Shown here in pieces: positions 26,101 through 38,309 of a DNA stretch of 64,000 nucleotides. Within the stretch, counting starts at the first letter, position 1. Every line of letters begins with the position of its first letter. Source of the DNA: Sarcocystis neurona (Eukaryota; Apicomplexa; Conoidasida; Eucoccidiorida; Sarcocystidae); the NCBI GenBank assembly GCA_000727475.1, contig KL647289.1:6624943-6688942 (forward strand), written 5' to 3'. The notes under the pieces are model-generated. The model worked only from the letters and a program-made list of their open reading frames with translations. It was not told the DNA's origin and did no database searches. A program made the position numbers and the translations under genes.

Positions 26101-29100
26101 CAGACAAAGATCTCTGCTTCTGTCCTTGGTGCTTACTGTCGCATAGAGAGAAGCTGTCCGCACAGTTCGCAGCGCAACAGCAACCGCCAGTAGAGCATTG
26201 ACGTTAAGCCGACGGCAGAGGAGAAGGCGGACGGCAGCTGGGAAGCGCCGCTGTCGTACTGCTGCTGGGGCGTCGTCTGGAGTTCTGCAGCAGAACCAGC
26301 AGCAGCACTGCTTCTGGAGCTCGTCGGCCTGCGGTGCGCGCGGCCTTGCTGTTCTGCTGCTGTCGTCGCACTGCTGCTGCTCCGGTCCGTCTCGTGGCTA
26401 CCACCCCGACCTTCTGCTTGCGCGGCCGCGGCCCCACCTGCACCCGAGGGAACAGCAGCAGCGGTGGCAGCGCGGATCACCCGCTGGTAAAACGCGTCGC
26501 ACACAGCCAGCAACGCTGCTTTCTCTTCTGGATCCTCTGCAGAGACAGCGTCTTGGTCGTCTTGTCCATCCGCAGCAGACCTCCACACATCACGCGGTGT
26601 CGGCAGCACCTCCGTACTCGCCTGTGGTGCCTCAGTCTTCGGCGGTTCCCCCTCGCCTGCGCGCCACCTCCTTCCTACGTCCGGTGTACGTACACCACAC
26701 GGCAGCCTAGTGTCGCCGTCATCACCAGCGTTCTCTCCTCCCAAAGCGGCCCGTGCCAAACCTACCACCACCTCGTCTCCTCCTGCACCTGCTGCGAGCC
26801 CACCTTCTTCTTTTTCTCTACCTGCCGCTGTTGGAGTTCGTGCTGCTGCTGCTGCCGCAGGTGTGACTTCGAGTGACCCCACACCCAGCAGTGTCGGGCG
26901 ATGTCTTCTGCGGCTGCACTCGTTCAGTACCTCCTGCAAACGCAAAAGAGTCGCTTTTTCATCTTCGTCGTCCCCTCCTCCGCCTTCCGTCTCTCCCGTC
27001 TCACCACGCGCCTCCCCGTTCCCGCCGCGGCCCCTGCTGCTGCTCCCGTCCTCGAAGCTGCTGCTGTCGTGTCGAGCCGTCACGTCTGCGCCGTCCAGAC
27101 TCTCGCGTCTGCCTGCAGCATCAATTCCATGAGCCGGCTGCTGCTGCTCCCGCTCTCTCCTCTCCTTGCTGGTAGCGTCTACTGCTGTCGCAACAGCTGC
27201 AGCGTCTACCGCCCTATAAGAGGACGTCGCCTGCTGTCCTACTGCTGCCGGCGTCACTGCTGTTCCTCCTGCGCCGTCAATCCCACAGCCCGTGCTGCTT
27301 CTTCTGGTGGTGCTGCTGGAAGCGCTCACACTGCTGTTCCTCGCACCGCTGCCCTCGGCGGTCAACTCGCTACTACTGCTGCTGCTCCTGTTGCAGTCGC
27401 CTTTGCCGGCGTCTCCCACGTCTGGCGACTCCTTGTCGTCCGCTGACGCAGAGGACGAAACAGACTGCTGCAGCTGATGCTGTCCGCTCCCCCCTTCCCA
27501 CGTCACTGCTCCTCCTGCTGCCGCCGCTCCTCTTGCGGCTGCTTCCGTTTCCCCTCCACCTGTTGCCCTTGCTGCTGCCAGGGCTCGCACACGTTGCTGG
27601 CGGCCAGAAGCAGCAGGCTGCTGCATGGGCTGCAGCTGCTGCAGCTGCATCTCCCGGTTGCACACCGGACACTTCTTCCTCCATTGCAGCGCTCCCACAA
27701 AGCACCCGCCGCAGGCCACATGCCTGCACGGGCCCCACACAGGTCTATACAGCACCTGCAGCAGCCAACACACACGCACACGCAGAGCATACAAGTTAGC
27801 GCCTGTGCACCACACAGCCTGCGTCCATTGCAGCACGCTGCAAAGGCACTCCACCTCCTCCTCCTTCATCGGCGGCAGCAGCAGCCCACAACAAATTCCC
27901 CGCGTTCTACCAAGCCTGAAGTGCAACACCCCCCCGGCTGCAGCAACACTTTTCCACTGGTGCACTCGGGATGCAGAAACGCTTCTACGCATGGCGGCGT
28001 CTCTTCCACCGCCGCCGCTGCTGCATGCATGCGGCCTGCCCCACATTTCGCACACGGTGTTTGCTCCTGCTGCGGCTCCTGCAGGCATCCCTCTACGCTT
28101 CCGCGCGCGACGGCTGCTCTGGCTTTTCCTGCTCGCCCAGCCACCTGCGGCTCTCCTCCTGCGTCCTGCGACACGGGCGCTGCTGTCGCATCAGCATGCC
28201 CGCACTGCTGCAGTGTCGTGCGGCTGCACGGCGCCCGCCTCGTGGCTGTTGCTGCTGCTGCATACCTCTGCAGTTTTGCTGCTGCAGCACCACAACCACC
28301 ACCCACCGCCCACCGTCAGGCCGCCGCACACACCTGCAAAAGGGTTGCGGTCGCTACTGTCTGCACGCTCCCCACATTGTACGCAGGACCCTCTGCCAAC
28401 TCAGGACTTCTCCCTGCTGCTCTTTCTACGCGGCCGCAGCACCGCCCATCCCCACACTGCAGTCCCCTGCGCGCGTGCTACGTGGACAGCTGCTGCTGCG
28501 ATTGTATCTGCCGGCGGTGTGCTGCGTTGTTATACGTCCTGTCGCTGGCCGGGCACGCAGCACAGCCGGAACAGTCCTCTGCTCAAATCGAACGTGTGTA
28601 CGCAGATAACTGCCGCAGCCCACATATACACGTGTACGCAGATATTTAGCTGCATGTGCATGCTCCTGTCATGCGCCTGTTTCTGTCTCCGGCCCCCACT
28701 GCCTCGCTGCCCCGGCCCACCGCCGCTGTCCTTCGCATGCGCTTCCCACGCAAACTTCTCTTTGGGCAGACGACTTTGCAAACAAACGGGCATACATGTC
28801 TGCGTCATCTAGCCACTGCGCGCACGCAACTCGACCACCCAGCCACGCGGCCCTCGCACCTACCTACATATACGCCACGCGTGCATAGGTATGCGGCAGC
28901 ACACAGACAGCTAATAATAGAGACACAGGCCGCGCCTGGGAAGCGCACGCAAGTATGGACGGCACAGGCGCCTTTGGCGCGCATGCGGCTGAGTAATGTA
29001 GACATACACACAGCCACACACATACACTGGCCACGGTGGACGCCCCCACTCCTCCGGCACCGTTCCAGCAGCAGAGAGTGGCTGCTGCTACTGCCGCGTG

Positions 29101-30333
29101 CGACGACGGGCTGCTGCTACGCACACACAAAACAACGGGCTGCTGCATGCTCTGTGTGCACACGTGAGGAGACAGCGTGGAAGCGCACTTCCTGCTGGAA
29201 GGAAGCGCTGCGGCAGTCTCTACTCCAGGCGGTGCTACGACTCCACTATGGACACACTGCTGCTGCTGCAGCTCCTGCTGTGCTCGTCGGTTGCACTGGT
29301 GATTGCTGGTGCTGCTGCTGCTGTTGCTGCTGCTGCTGTTGCCGCTGCTGCTCCTGATGACACTGTTGTCTTGGCACCGCAGCAGCAGCTGTTCGTGTCG
29401 CGAGGAGCGCTACGTGAACTCTCCTGCACCGGTCCGGGATCTGCTGCTGCTGCTCCCATGTAATCGAAACGTTCTGACGCTGGTGCGCCACCTGCTGCTA
29501 ACCGCACGCGGCTGTGACAGGTAGAACTGCTGCAGGTGCTGTTGTGCCGCGCTGCAGGCGTTGCGGCTGCAGCTGCTGCTGCACCTGCGCCTTACCTGGA
29601 GACAGATAGGACACGTAGTGAGGTCGAGGACTTCCTGCGTGGCGAGGACCCGATGTGTCGCAACCGGAGACGTGAGAGCAGGCAGCGCAGCAGCAGGGGT
29701 AAAAGGAGACAGGAATGAAAACAGCAGGAAGGAAGGGTACTGCGAGACACGCTGTGACGCCGCTCCGTCGTCATCCCCGGCGTACGTTGAGGAGTCCCCC
29801 GTCGAAGTCACAGAGTCCGCAGTGCTCTCTGGAGAGGCGGGCTCAAGGACTTCCGTTGCTGCCACTGTTGCTGTCTCATTAGCGTAGGTGTGGGGTCGTA
29901 CACGCTCGCCAGCTCCCGCTGGTTCTCCGTCATCGCGCCGCGCTGCTGCAGCAACTGGAGAGTGCGCTGCTGCTTCCCCTGCTGTTGCGAGAGGACCTGC
30001 TGCTGCCGCCGCCTCCCCTGCTGCTGAAGAAGCAGCGGAGGGAGAGGATGCTGGGGCAGACGTTGCAGCAGCTGCTGCTGCAGCTGACGACGCCGGCACT
30101 GCTGTGGAAGTGGACGGGGCTGCTGCTGCGGCTTCCTCTCCTGACGCTGCTGGTGCTGCGGCTTCTTCTCCCGCTGTGGACGGGAAGGCCGCTGCTGTCG
30201 CGCTCCATGGGGCCCCTGTTGGTGCTGCTGCTGCTGCTACAGGTGGCGTCGTCGAAGCCCCACACTGCGGAGTGAAGGACAAGGAGAAAAAGGAGGAGGA
30301 GGACGAGGAGGAAGTCGTAGTGTGAGGCTGCAT
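23191..30333 (-). CDS. RING finger plus TRAF-type zinc finger protein (at least four exons)
   Basis: Probably an E3 ubiquitin ligase or adaptor; the substrate is unknown. Exons 30333-29596, 27755-26137, 25521-23885 and a candidate last exon 23252-23191 join in phase to about 1,351 residues. The RING is split by the first intron: exon 1 ends TCPICLQ at a GTAAGG donor, and exon 2 begins VLYRPVWGPCRHVACGGC and continues to KKCPVC (C275-x2-C278), giving a regular C3HC4 RING at about 241-278. Exon 2 ends with CELCGQLLS, and exon 3 opens with a TRAF-like block (CRFFPFGCPF near 800). A second TRAF-type finger, HEQNCSHRLIKCPCC, lies near 970. Between them are Ala/Ser/Glu and Gln-rich low-complexity stretches. 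The methionine at 30333 has a poor context, and a phase-compatible exon lies upstream, so the N terminus is uncertain. Confidence 0.72.
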
Positions 30334-31041
30334 CGCGTCGACCAGGTGAATTGTTCAGAAGCGGCAGGAACGTCACCAGCCACACGTACAGCAGCAGGTT
30401 CAGACCGGCTGCAGCCGGAGCGATAGAACCACCAGCTGCACCAGCAGCTGCGACAGCAGCAGTCACAGCGCTAGGAGCAGCAACTGCAGCTGTCGCTGCA
30501 AGAGCGGCAGGATAATCAGCAGGAGCCTGAGCAGCAGCGGCAACAGAAACAGGAAGTCGAGCAGTGGTACACCCCTGATGTAGGCTGCGCGAACAACGGG
30601 CGGGTGTGACGCGTTGCTTCCCTGGTAGCTGAACGCGTGCAGGAAGAGCAGCAAGCTTCGTCGTCTGCGGGGCTGCTGTCACTTTATACGTAGAAAGAAG
30701 AGCTAGCAAACATCGGCGACATTACCCTCTGCTACGCCAACCGCACAGGCAATTCCACAGGGAGTGTGTTGCCTGTTGCCGCAGCGGCTGCTGAGTCTCT
30801 TGTGCAACGAGGACGCTGCTGCTGCTGGTGCAGCGGCTGCTTGGAGCGAGCACTGCAACAACAGCAGCTCCGCTGACACCAGCTGTGACGCGTTCGTGTG
30901 CTGCTGGTGATGGCACACGCCGCTGCTGCTGCTGCCCTCGCTGCTCTCTGCTGGGTAGTTACCGCCCGACCTCCTGCCAGTCCTTTTCTCTTCTCGTGCA
31001 GCTTCGCCTCTCGGAGCCTGCAGCTCCTCCTGCTCACTCAC

Positions 31042-31430
31042 GTGCTGCTGCTGCTGCCGCAGTGCCGCTGCGATGTCGACGGTGGCGAAGCTGCACTGCT
31101 GCAAGTGCTTCTGCCACCAGCTGCAGAAAAAAACCGCGTTCCCTTCCGCTGCTGCGACGCTCTCTGGAGCCGTTGGGATTGTCTGCTGCTCAGGCTTCTC
31201 GCCGCTCCTGTTGCCCAAGCGGGAGTGCTGCCTCGCGCACGGGGGGCCGCTCCTTCTCCCCTCACTGCTTCTCCTCCCACTGCTGCTCCTCCTGCCCTTG
31301 CCGCGCTTGCTGCTGCTGCTGTCGTTGCCGCTGCTCTTGTTGCTGCTGCTCTTGTTGCTGCTGTTTTCGTCGCTGCAGCAGGAGAGCTCGCGGTTGGGAC
31401 AGGGCCGGCGTTTCTCTGACACAGCAGGTC
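31042..31430 (-). other. Candidate upstream exon of the RING/TRAF gene
   Basis: A minus-strand frame rich in Asn/Ser/Gly, then with ordinary composition (AVFFCSWWQKHLQQCSFATV), ends at a consensus donor (CAGCAC then GTGAGT) in phase 0. The next minus-strand acceptor, GATGCAG at about 30,328, is also in phase 0 and continues into the first RING/TRAF exon. A possible acceptor, CTTCCTGTAG, lies at its 5' side, so still more upstream exons would be needed to reach an ATG. Confidence 0.35.
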
Positions 31431-31475
31431 TACAGGAAGTGCATGTACACCTATGCCTGTGTCCTTACCACGCAC

Positions 31476-34310
31476 AAATATTTATACGCATGTATCTGTA
31501 AATAGACATGCCTACGTGTACACTCGAGCCGGACGGGTCGCATGCATTTGGCGCCAGCAAATAGGCTTTTCCTTATGGTCGCTCCAGAGGTCCTTCAAAG
31601 AGACAGAGGTATACGCGGACATATATGCTTGTTGGTGTTAGTATACCAGCAGACGAAGCTCAGAGCAGCAAGGGAGGCTGGCAAGAAAGCCGCGTCCACA
31701 ATACTTTCTTCCACTTGCCGCAGAGATGCAGGGGAAAACGGCGAGTCCCACTCATTCCCTCGGCAAGGTGCCACTATTAAACAGTTAGCTCACACGTCCA
31801 TATGCAAGCTTCTCCCTCCGAAGCGCTCGCTGTTGCATGCGCTCGTGTGGATATATATCTCAGACGGCAAGTTGGTCTATTCTCATGTATAGAGACTCGT
31901 ACAGGTGACGTAGCCCACCCGGGTCAGTCTCTCGTTTGCTGCCCCCAGTTTTGTTGGTGGAAGGCTGGTGCAAACTCCGCGGCAGCAGCAGCGCCAGACG
32001 CTGCCGTTACTGCAGCTACTGCGGCTGCTCTTGCTGTGTTTGCTGGTGCTGCTGGTGCTGCACCCGCCGAGTCAAAGCTGCGTGCGTGCTGGACACAGGT
32101 AGACAGGCACAAGCATACGCTTCCTCCAGAGCAGCAGTCCCATTAGCTGCGACAGCAGCAGGCGTTTTCTCTTTTTGCAGCCAATGGGGAGACATGCGTC
32201 AGGAACAGGACTCTTCTCCCCTGCAGGGGACGCGCAGTGCCGGTGCGAGACGGGCAGGTGTGTCCCGGCGCAGCGGGAACCCAGGGGGGTGATACGCAGC
32301 AGCTGGATCAGCAGAAGTTGCAGCAGCAGCAGCAATGGATCTGTAGCAAGAAGAAGCAGCAGTAAAGCCACGGTTGCTCTCAAATTTGCACTTGCAGCAA
32401 CAAGAGTTGCTGGGAAGGGGACTCCGAGACGAGAAGATGCGCACCGAGCAGGACCACCGGCGGCATGGACGAACCGCGGAGGATTTTTGATGAGGGAACT
32501 GGCAGCTGCAGCAGGGGCTCAAAGTGATAAGCACATGAGCAGCTGCAAGCAGGACCAACAGCAGCAGAAGAGGAGCGCAGGGATGGCCGCAACAGCCGCA
32601 ACCGGTACGGGAAACGGCGGCAGCAGCCACCGCAGTGGCAGCCGTAGCAGAGAAAGAAAAGAAAAAGGTGGACAGCAGCAGATACTACGATTTCACGCGG
32701 CGCCGCGGGCAGGATTCTCGTTGTGAAGAGGCTACGGAAAGAAGGGTCACCGTTGACAAAGAAGAAAAAGAAAGACACTCGCGCCAGGCCTGATGCTCTC
32801 ACGGCCAGCAAGTCCGCAAGAAAAAAGGGAGGGCGCAAGAGCTGGTGCTGCTCAGCAGCGCAAGCGCGACACACCTGCCAGAGCAGCCGGAACGAGCGCC
32901 GCTTGCAGCAGCCACCACCTCCCGCTTCTTCTGCCCTCGCCCCCGCCCCCCCGCTCTCTACCTCTCTTCTGGGTAATTAAATCCGCTTCTCTCTCCCTGC
33001 TGTCAACTCTCTCCCCGTCATACAAGACCAGCACTTCCTTGTGCTGCTGCTGCTGCTGCGCGTCCTCCTTCGGCTTTCATTGCACGTGGCGCGCTGCAGC
33101 AGCAGCTACGCCTCCTGCGCAGAGGTGCCCTGCTGCAGAAGCGGATCTGCTTCTTCTTCTTCCGCTCGCTCCGCCTTCTATACTGCTGCTGCTACTGCTT
33201 CTGCTGCTGATGAACAGCAGCACTCTGTGCCGCTGCGGACGCTGTTGCTGCGGCCTCGTGCCCCTCGGGAGGACTCGGCGCAGCTGCAGCCGGCGCGTCT
33301 TCTGCTGCAGGGACAACTCTCCCAAGCATCACCTACATACATACGCGTACGTACACACATTCACGCACCCAGCAGACCCAGAAGTGCGAGAAGAACTACA
33401 TTCGTCACCCTTCGCGGTAGCATTCGCGGCGCAGCGGCAGCCGTCGCCGCCTCTCTGCGACGTGTCTCTCTTGCGGTGCAGCAGCACCACTACTACTCTA
33501 CCGCGCGTGTGTGTGGCTGGCTCCTACTCCTGCGGCTCCTCCTCAACTTCCACTTGGGCGTCGCCGTGCGTCTTTTCTCACTGCGTCTCCTCTCGTCTGT
33601 TTATATGCATACATTGCTGTCTCTCCCCGTGTTTTGTACAGAGTCAGGACGCTTCTCAGCGGTGAGTTTCACTGGCGATGCTTGTCATCTGCTTCATCCT
33701 TTTCTGTCCGTGTACAGATTATATGCATAGACGAGTGTGTATCACCATACTTCCCGACACGCCTGCCCGTGCTACATGCGCGCAGGGCAGGATTCTCAAC
33801 CGCGCTTCTTTTTTCACGTCGTGACTTGTCTTTCGGAAATTGGGGCACATTCTTCAACTTCTGGCTCCGTGTAGAAGTACTTTTTCCTTTTGGAGGTCGT
33901 CTTTGGCCAGCGACTGAACAGCGGTTTGCTCGTGCTCGTACACGGCTGCTCCCAAACCGGGGCCGGCACGCGCGCGACTCAGCTGCTGCAGCTGCCGTGC
34001 TCGCTGCTGCTGCTGTGGCGCGGCTGCTTGCGATCTCTCCGCGCTCCTCTTCTTCCCCCGCTGCGCCGTGTCTGCCTCATCATCCACAACATTTACCGAC
34101 TTGCTGCTCCCTCCCGCGCGGGAGCAGGCGAGAAGGCCCTCTCACGAATCCCCACCTCTGCTGCGGCTGCTGCAGAACAGCAAGCTGCCTCTGCGCCCCC
34201 GTTGTTCAGCTCCGCGCGATTCTCCCAGGTACTTCCGCACCCGCTCCTGCCCTGCTGCGACCGCTCTCAGTCTCCCACTCATGCAGTTCACTTGCACCGG
34301 GAGACACAGT
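31476..34310. other. Unresolved CAG/CTG-containing region
   Basis: Includes short triplet islands (31,980-32,090, 32,300-32,700, 33,040-33,240) and several overlapping frames on both strands. A plus frame at 32,175-32,726 is Ser/Gln/Arg-rich and could be an exon. Apart from the AAA+-like exon listed separately, nothing was recognised. Confidence 0.4.
33896..34228 (+). CDS. Candidate exon, degenerate AAA+/ORC2-like
   Basis: A phase-0 plus-strand exon of 111 codons between TTTTGGAG and a CAG then GTACTT donor. It begins VVFGQRLNSGLLVLVHGCSQ, with a Walker-A-like glycine loop lacking the usual GKT, and later has RRVCLIIHNIYRL, which resembles the degenerate Walker B of ORC2 (LLIHNID). Upstream and downstream exons could not be joined, and no C-terminal ORC2 motif was seen. 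The assignment is tentative; an unrelated exon or chance frame is possible. Confidence 0.25.
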
Positions 34311-35010
34311 GAGATACGTATACGCATATATATCCAAACTCACACGTATGTGATGCCAACGTGTCTGCCCAGACACATATACATATACATATATATATAT
34401 ATAATGCAAATCTTTGTGCCTAGATACACACAGATATACAGATATGCATATATATATAGAGAGAGAGAGATGTATATATATGACGCCACCCTTTGTGCGT
34501 AGACGTAAACGTCTATTTTCTCAGAGTGGTCATGCATGCGGGCCCAGCCTCCGTACATTTACACGGACACATGTAAATGTGAAGTGTTTTTGTCTGCGTC
34601 CACGCACGTGGATGCATATGGATGTCCGTCTCTCTGTGTGTAATCAAGTGTCTGTATGTGCGTATGTCTGTATCTATATATACGTATTTATCTGTATATA
34701 TATATATCTTTGTATATGTGTATATGTATGCATCTATGTATTGTGTATGTGTATGGATGTACACGAGTGTACTAGTATGCCTACGTGTGTCTATGTGTGT
34801 CTATATATGTATGTATATGTATGTATGTACACGCGTGTATATGTGTGGAGGTATAAGTATGTACATGTAGGTATATATATATATGTAAAAGTATGTATAT
34901 CTATGTACAAGAATGTATGTGCGGCTTCTTCTTCGTGTTGGAGCGCGCGTACGCCGAAGTGAGTGAAGTAGGGAGCCATGTAGCCACATATATATAAATA
35001 CATATATATA
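34310..35010. repeat. AT/RY microsatellite block
   Basis: TATATG/GTATGTATAC steps with TA runs near 34,390-34,402 and 34,874-34,886 and a short GAGA run at 34,459-34,471. Frames are Tyr/Ile/Cys/Val-rich translations of the repeat. Confidence 0.75.
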
Positions 35011-35199
35011 TATAAAGTGTAGTACTGAATGGCCATAGCGCAGCTGACTGAGTGGCTCCGTGTGCTCGACTTTCTCGTTGAATAATCTTGCTGTGATCCT
35101 GACGCGGCACCACCACCAGTGTATTATAGACGGACTCAACCTTCTACCGGCAAGTGTATATGCGCAAGCACATATATACATAGGCATACACATATTAAC

Positions 35200-36945
35200 C
35201 TGTAGCGCCTGCAACGTATATCCGCGATCTGTAGTAGTTTGTAGCGTCTCTGCTTTGCCTTAGTCTGTAGCGTCTACAGTTTATGGAAGTGACGAGATAT
35301 ATAGAGACACTATCACACACCCGCCTGTCTCGCGTAGCGTGCAGCAATCCCAAGGGCCGCAGCAGAAAATCCCCACCTCGAAGCCCGAAACACTACTTTG
35401 CATATATACATATACACGTACATGTACGCATATATATATATATAGATCCCATATATGTGGACGTCTACAGGCACAGCAGATCACAGTGTGCTTCTTCTGC
35501 GTCGGGCCGCTGCACTGCGTGGGTCTGTGTGTCTCTGGCGATATGTACATGTATATAGGCAGACGCGTGTATTAGGTTGTAGCGTCTGTAGTCTATATGA
35601 CACTGTAGAAACTACTATATATCGTAGTCCGTAGCTTGTAGCATCTACAGTATATATTAGGTGACAGCCGCTTCAGTATGTAGGACTCAATAGCCGGTTC
35701 AACATAGTAGTCTATAGCGTCTTCAGTCTACATTACTCTGTAGCATTTTCAGCCTATAATACTCCGCAGTGTCGCCAGTATATATTCGTCAATAGCGTCT
35801 ACAATGTCGACTAGCCTACAGCGTCTATAATAAACACATTAGTCTATTTAGCGTCTAAAAAGCATGTATTATTAGTCTATCCACCGTCTACTATACGTAT
35901 ATTTGTATATGTTGCTCCATATAGCGTCTACTATATATACACATATATGTATGAGTCTGTATAGCGTCTATAGGATTACATGTTAGTCTATAATGTCTAC
36001 AATAGATACAATAGTCTATATAGCGCCTAGAAAATATGTATTCGTCTATGTAGTGTCTACTATATATATGTATTACTCCGTATAGCGTCTACTGTATGTA
36101 TATGTACATGTATTAGTCTATATAGCGTCTATAGGATTGCATGTTAGTCTATAATGTCTACAATGGATACAGTAGTCTATGTAGCGTCTAGAATATCTGT
36201 ATTAGTCTATCTTGCTTCTACAATATATGTTTTACTCTATACAACGCCTGCAGGACTATACGTTAGTTTATAGCGTCCACAATAGGCACACTCGTCTATA
36301 TAGCGCCTATTGGTCTGTCCAGCGTCTACACTATATACATATGTAACAGTCTATACAGCATCTGCTATATATGTATTATTCTATATAGCGTCTACAATAT
36401 ACATACATATGGCGTCTACAGGAGTAAACGGTAGTCCGTAGCGCCTACAATATACGTATTAGTCTCTATAGCGTCTACAACGTCTACTTTAGTCTATAAA
36501 GCATCTACAATATATGGTCTGTATAGCGTCTACAGTAAATGGAGTAGTCTGCAAGGCGGCTACAATATGCCTATTAGTCTGTATAGCGTCTAGACCGTAT
36601 ATTAGTCTATCGCGTCTTCAATATATTAGTCCGTGTAGCGTCTACAATGTACGTGTTACTCTGTATAGCGTCGACAATATACATGTTACTCTACATATAG
36701 TCTGCAGCACTACATATTAGTCTATAGCGTCCACAGTATATTAGTTTGTTTGGTGTCTACAACATTAGTCTGTATACCGTCTACAATATACGCATTTGTC
36801 TATATACCGTCTACAGTAGCCTCTACAATATATTAGGCCATATAGCATCTACAATATCCACATTTGTGTGTGTGTGTATATATATATATGTATATGTATA
36901 TGTATTAGCGTCTACAGTCCATACTGGTGTATGGCGTCTGTAGGG
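35200..36945. repeat. Degenerate minisatellite with TAGCGTCTACA core
   Basis: Dozens of copies of a 25-45 bp unit whose core is TAGTCTATA, TAGCGTCTACA, ATATA, with point variants (GCGCCTA, GTGTCTA, GCATCTA). A higher-order block containing AGCGTCTATAGGATT starts at 35,961 and recurs at 36,122, a 161 bp period. The first copies are sparse (35,215-35,600) and continuous from about 35,580. The array is full of stop codons and is non-coding. Confidence 0.9.
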
Positions 36946-38309
36946 GCATCACAGTACGTGTGTGATGGACACAGACTTCTGCAGTTGACGTGTATCACGC
37001 GATATTACTCTGCAGGAAGGGCACGAGTTAAGGAGGACCTTTACGTAAGAGACATGCATCTCCTGTTCTAAAAAGTCCCCGCGACGCTGTACTCGCGCTT
37101 CGTTTGCCCGAAGAATGTTGACTCGTGCTGCTGCTGCTGCTGCGACGCTGCTGAGCATGTCCACCTGCTGTCTCGCTTCGGTAGGCGGCTGTGAATGGGG
37201 CAGCTGCTGCTCGGAGTGCTGCAGCTGCTTCGTTCTTCGGCTGTTGCATCCCGTTCTCTGCTGCTGCTGCTACTGTTCGCTGCTGCTGCTGCAGGCGGTC
37301 CAGACGCTGCCCCGCACTGCTACTCTCGTCTGCCGCTGCTGGGCAGGAAGCCGTCGACGAGACGCTGTTACTGCTGCCGCTGCTGCTCGTCCCCACCTCG
37401 GTGACTGCTGCAAACATCCAGAGGCTGCTGCTGCTGCTGCGGTCGTCCTGCGGGCTGCTGCTGCCCTCTCGCCGCGGTGACTCGCTGCTGCCGCTGCGTC
37501 ACCTCACCACCCTGGGGTGGGCCCTGCCGCTGCTGCTGCAAAGAAGAAGAGAAAGTGCGAGGGAGCCGGAAGCAGCGAAGGACGCCGAGGAGACGCGGGG
37601 AGGGGTTGCTGGAGCATGCATACGTTAGTAGAGACCGCGACGAAAAAGGAAGAATTCACTGCAGCAGACGTCCTGCAGGAAAGCAGCGCATTTTTGCTGT
37701 CTCAACGCGGCGACGTCGGCCCGGGGACGGAAGGGGGATGGGCGGGTTGCAGAGCAACAGCAGCAGCTTCTCCTTTGCATTCCTTCGCCTTCCTGGGGCT
37801 CGCGTAACATTGGCGGTGGACACCCCGGGGCGCGGGACGCGCGCGTCCAGCACCCCACATGACGAGGACCACACAGCAGCAGGACGCTTGGGCTTCCACA
37901 TTTTTCTCGCCTGCTCCTCCCTTCTTCTTCCGCGTTCTGCTGCTGCATTGGGTCGGTCGACACTGTTGTTGCCGTGCAGGCTGCTGCAGGTCGAGGAGGA
38001 AGGCGGGCCTCCAGGGCTGTCTATACGTGCAGAATTTAGTCCCAAGAGCCCGGTCCACACCTGGTGGCACGTTGTCTGCGCAGGGCCCTGCATGCAGCCG
38101 ACAGATCTGCAGCTAGAAATCAGCATACCAACGTGTGTCTGCGGGCGCAGAAAGAGCAGCCCACGGAGGAAGCGAGCTAGCTGCTTAGCCGCGAAGCAGA
38201 GAAGCCATGATCGGGGGGACTATCACGCTTATACGACACATACTTGCGTGCAGCAGCACCAGCAGCAGTAGCAGCACTGTACGAAGCCGTGAAGGCCTCT
38301 TGCGGAGTC
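36946..38309. other. CTG/CAG region upstream of UBA5, coding status unresolved
   Basis: 37,125-37,540 is CTG-rich. Its minus-strand reading (37,417-37,028) is Ser/Gln/Ala-rich and has the composition of an exon. The plus frame around 37,990-38,115 (VEEEGGPPGLSIRAEF, HTWWHVVCAGPC) follows a GCTGCAG acceptor-like site and looks protein-like but matches no family I know. The promoter and 5' UTR of the downstream gene must lie near the right edge. Confidence 0.4.

Noticed and set aside
27477..28812. Plus-strand frames of about 390 residues rich in Cys/His/Pro/Ala
   Set aside because: They overlap the RING exon and the first intron of the minus-strand gene. The many His/Cys come from CAC/TGC in repeats and show no ordered zinc-finger spacing.
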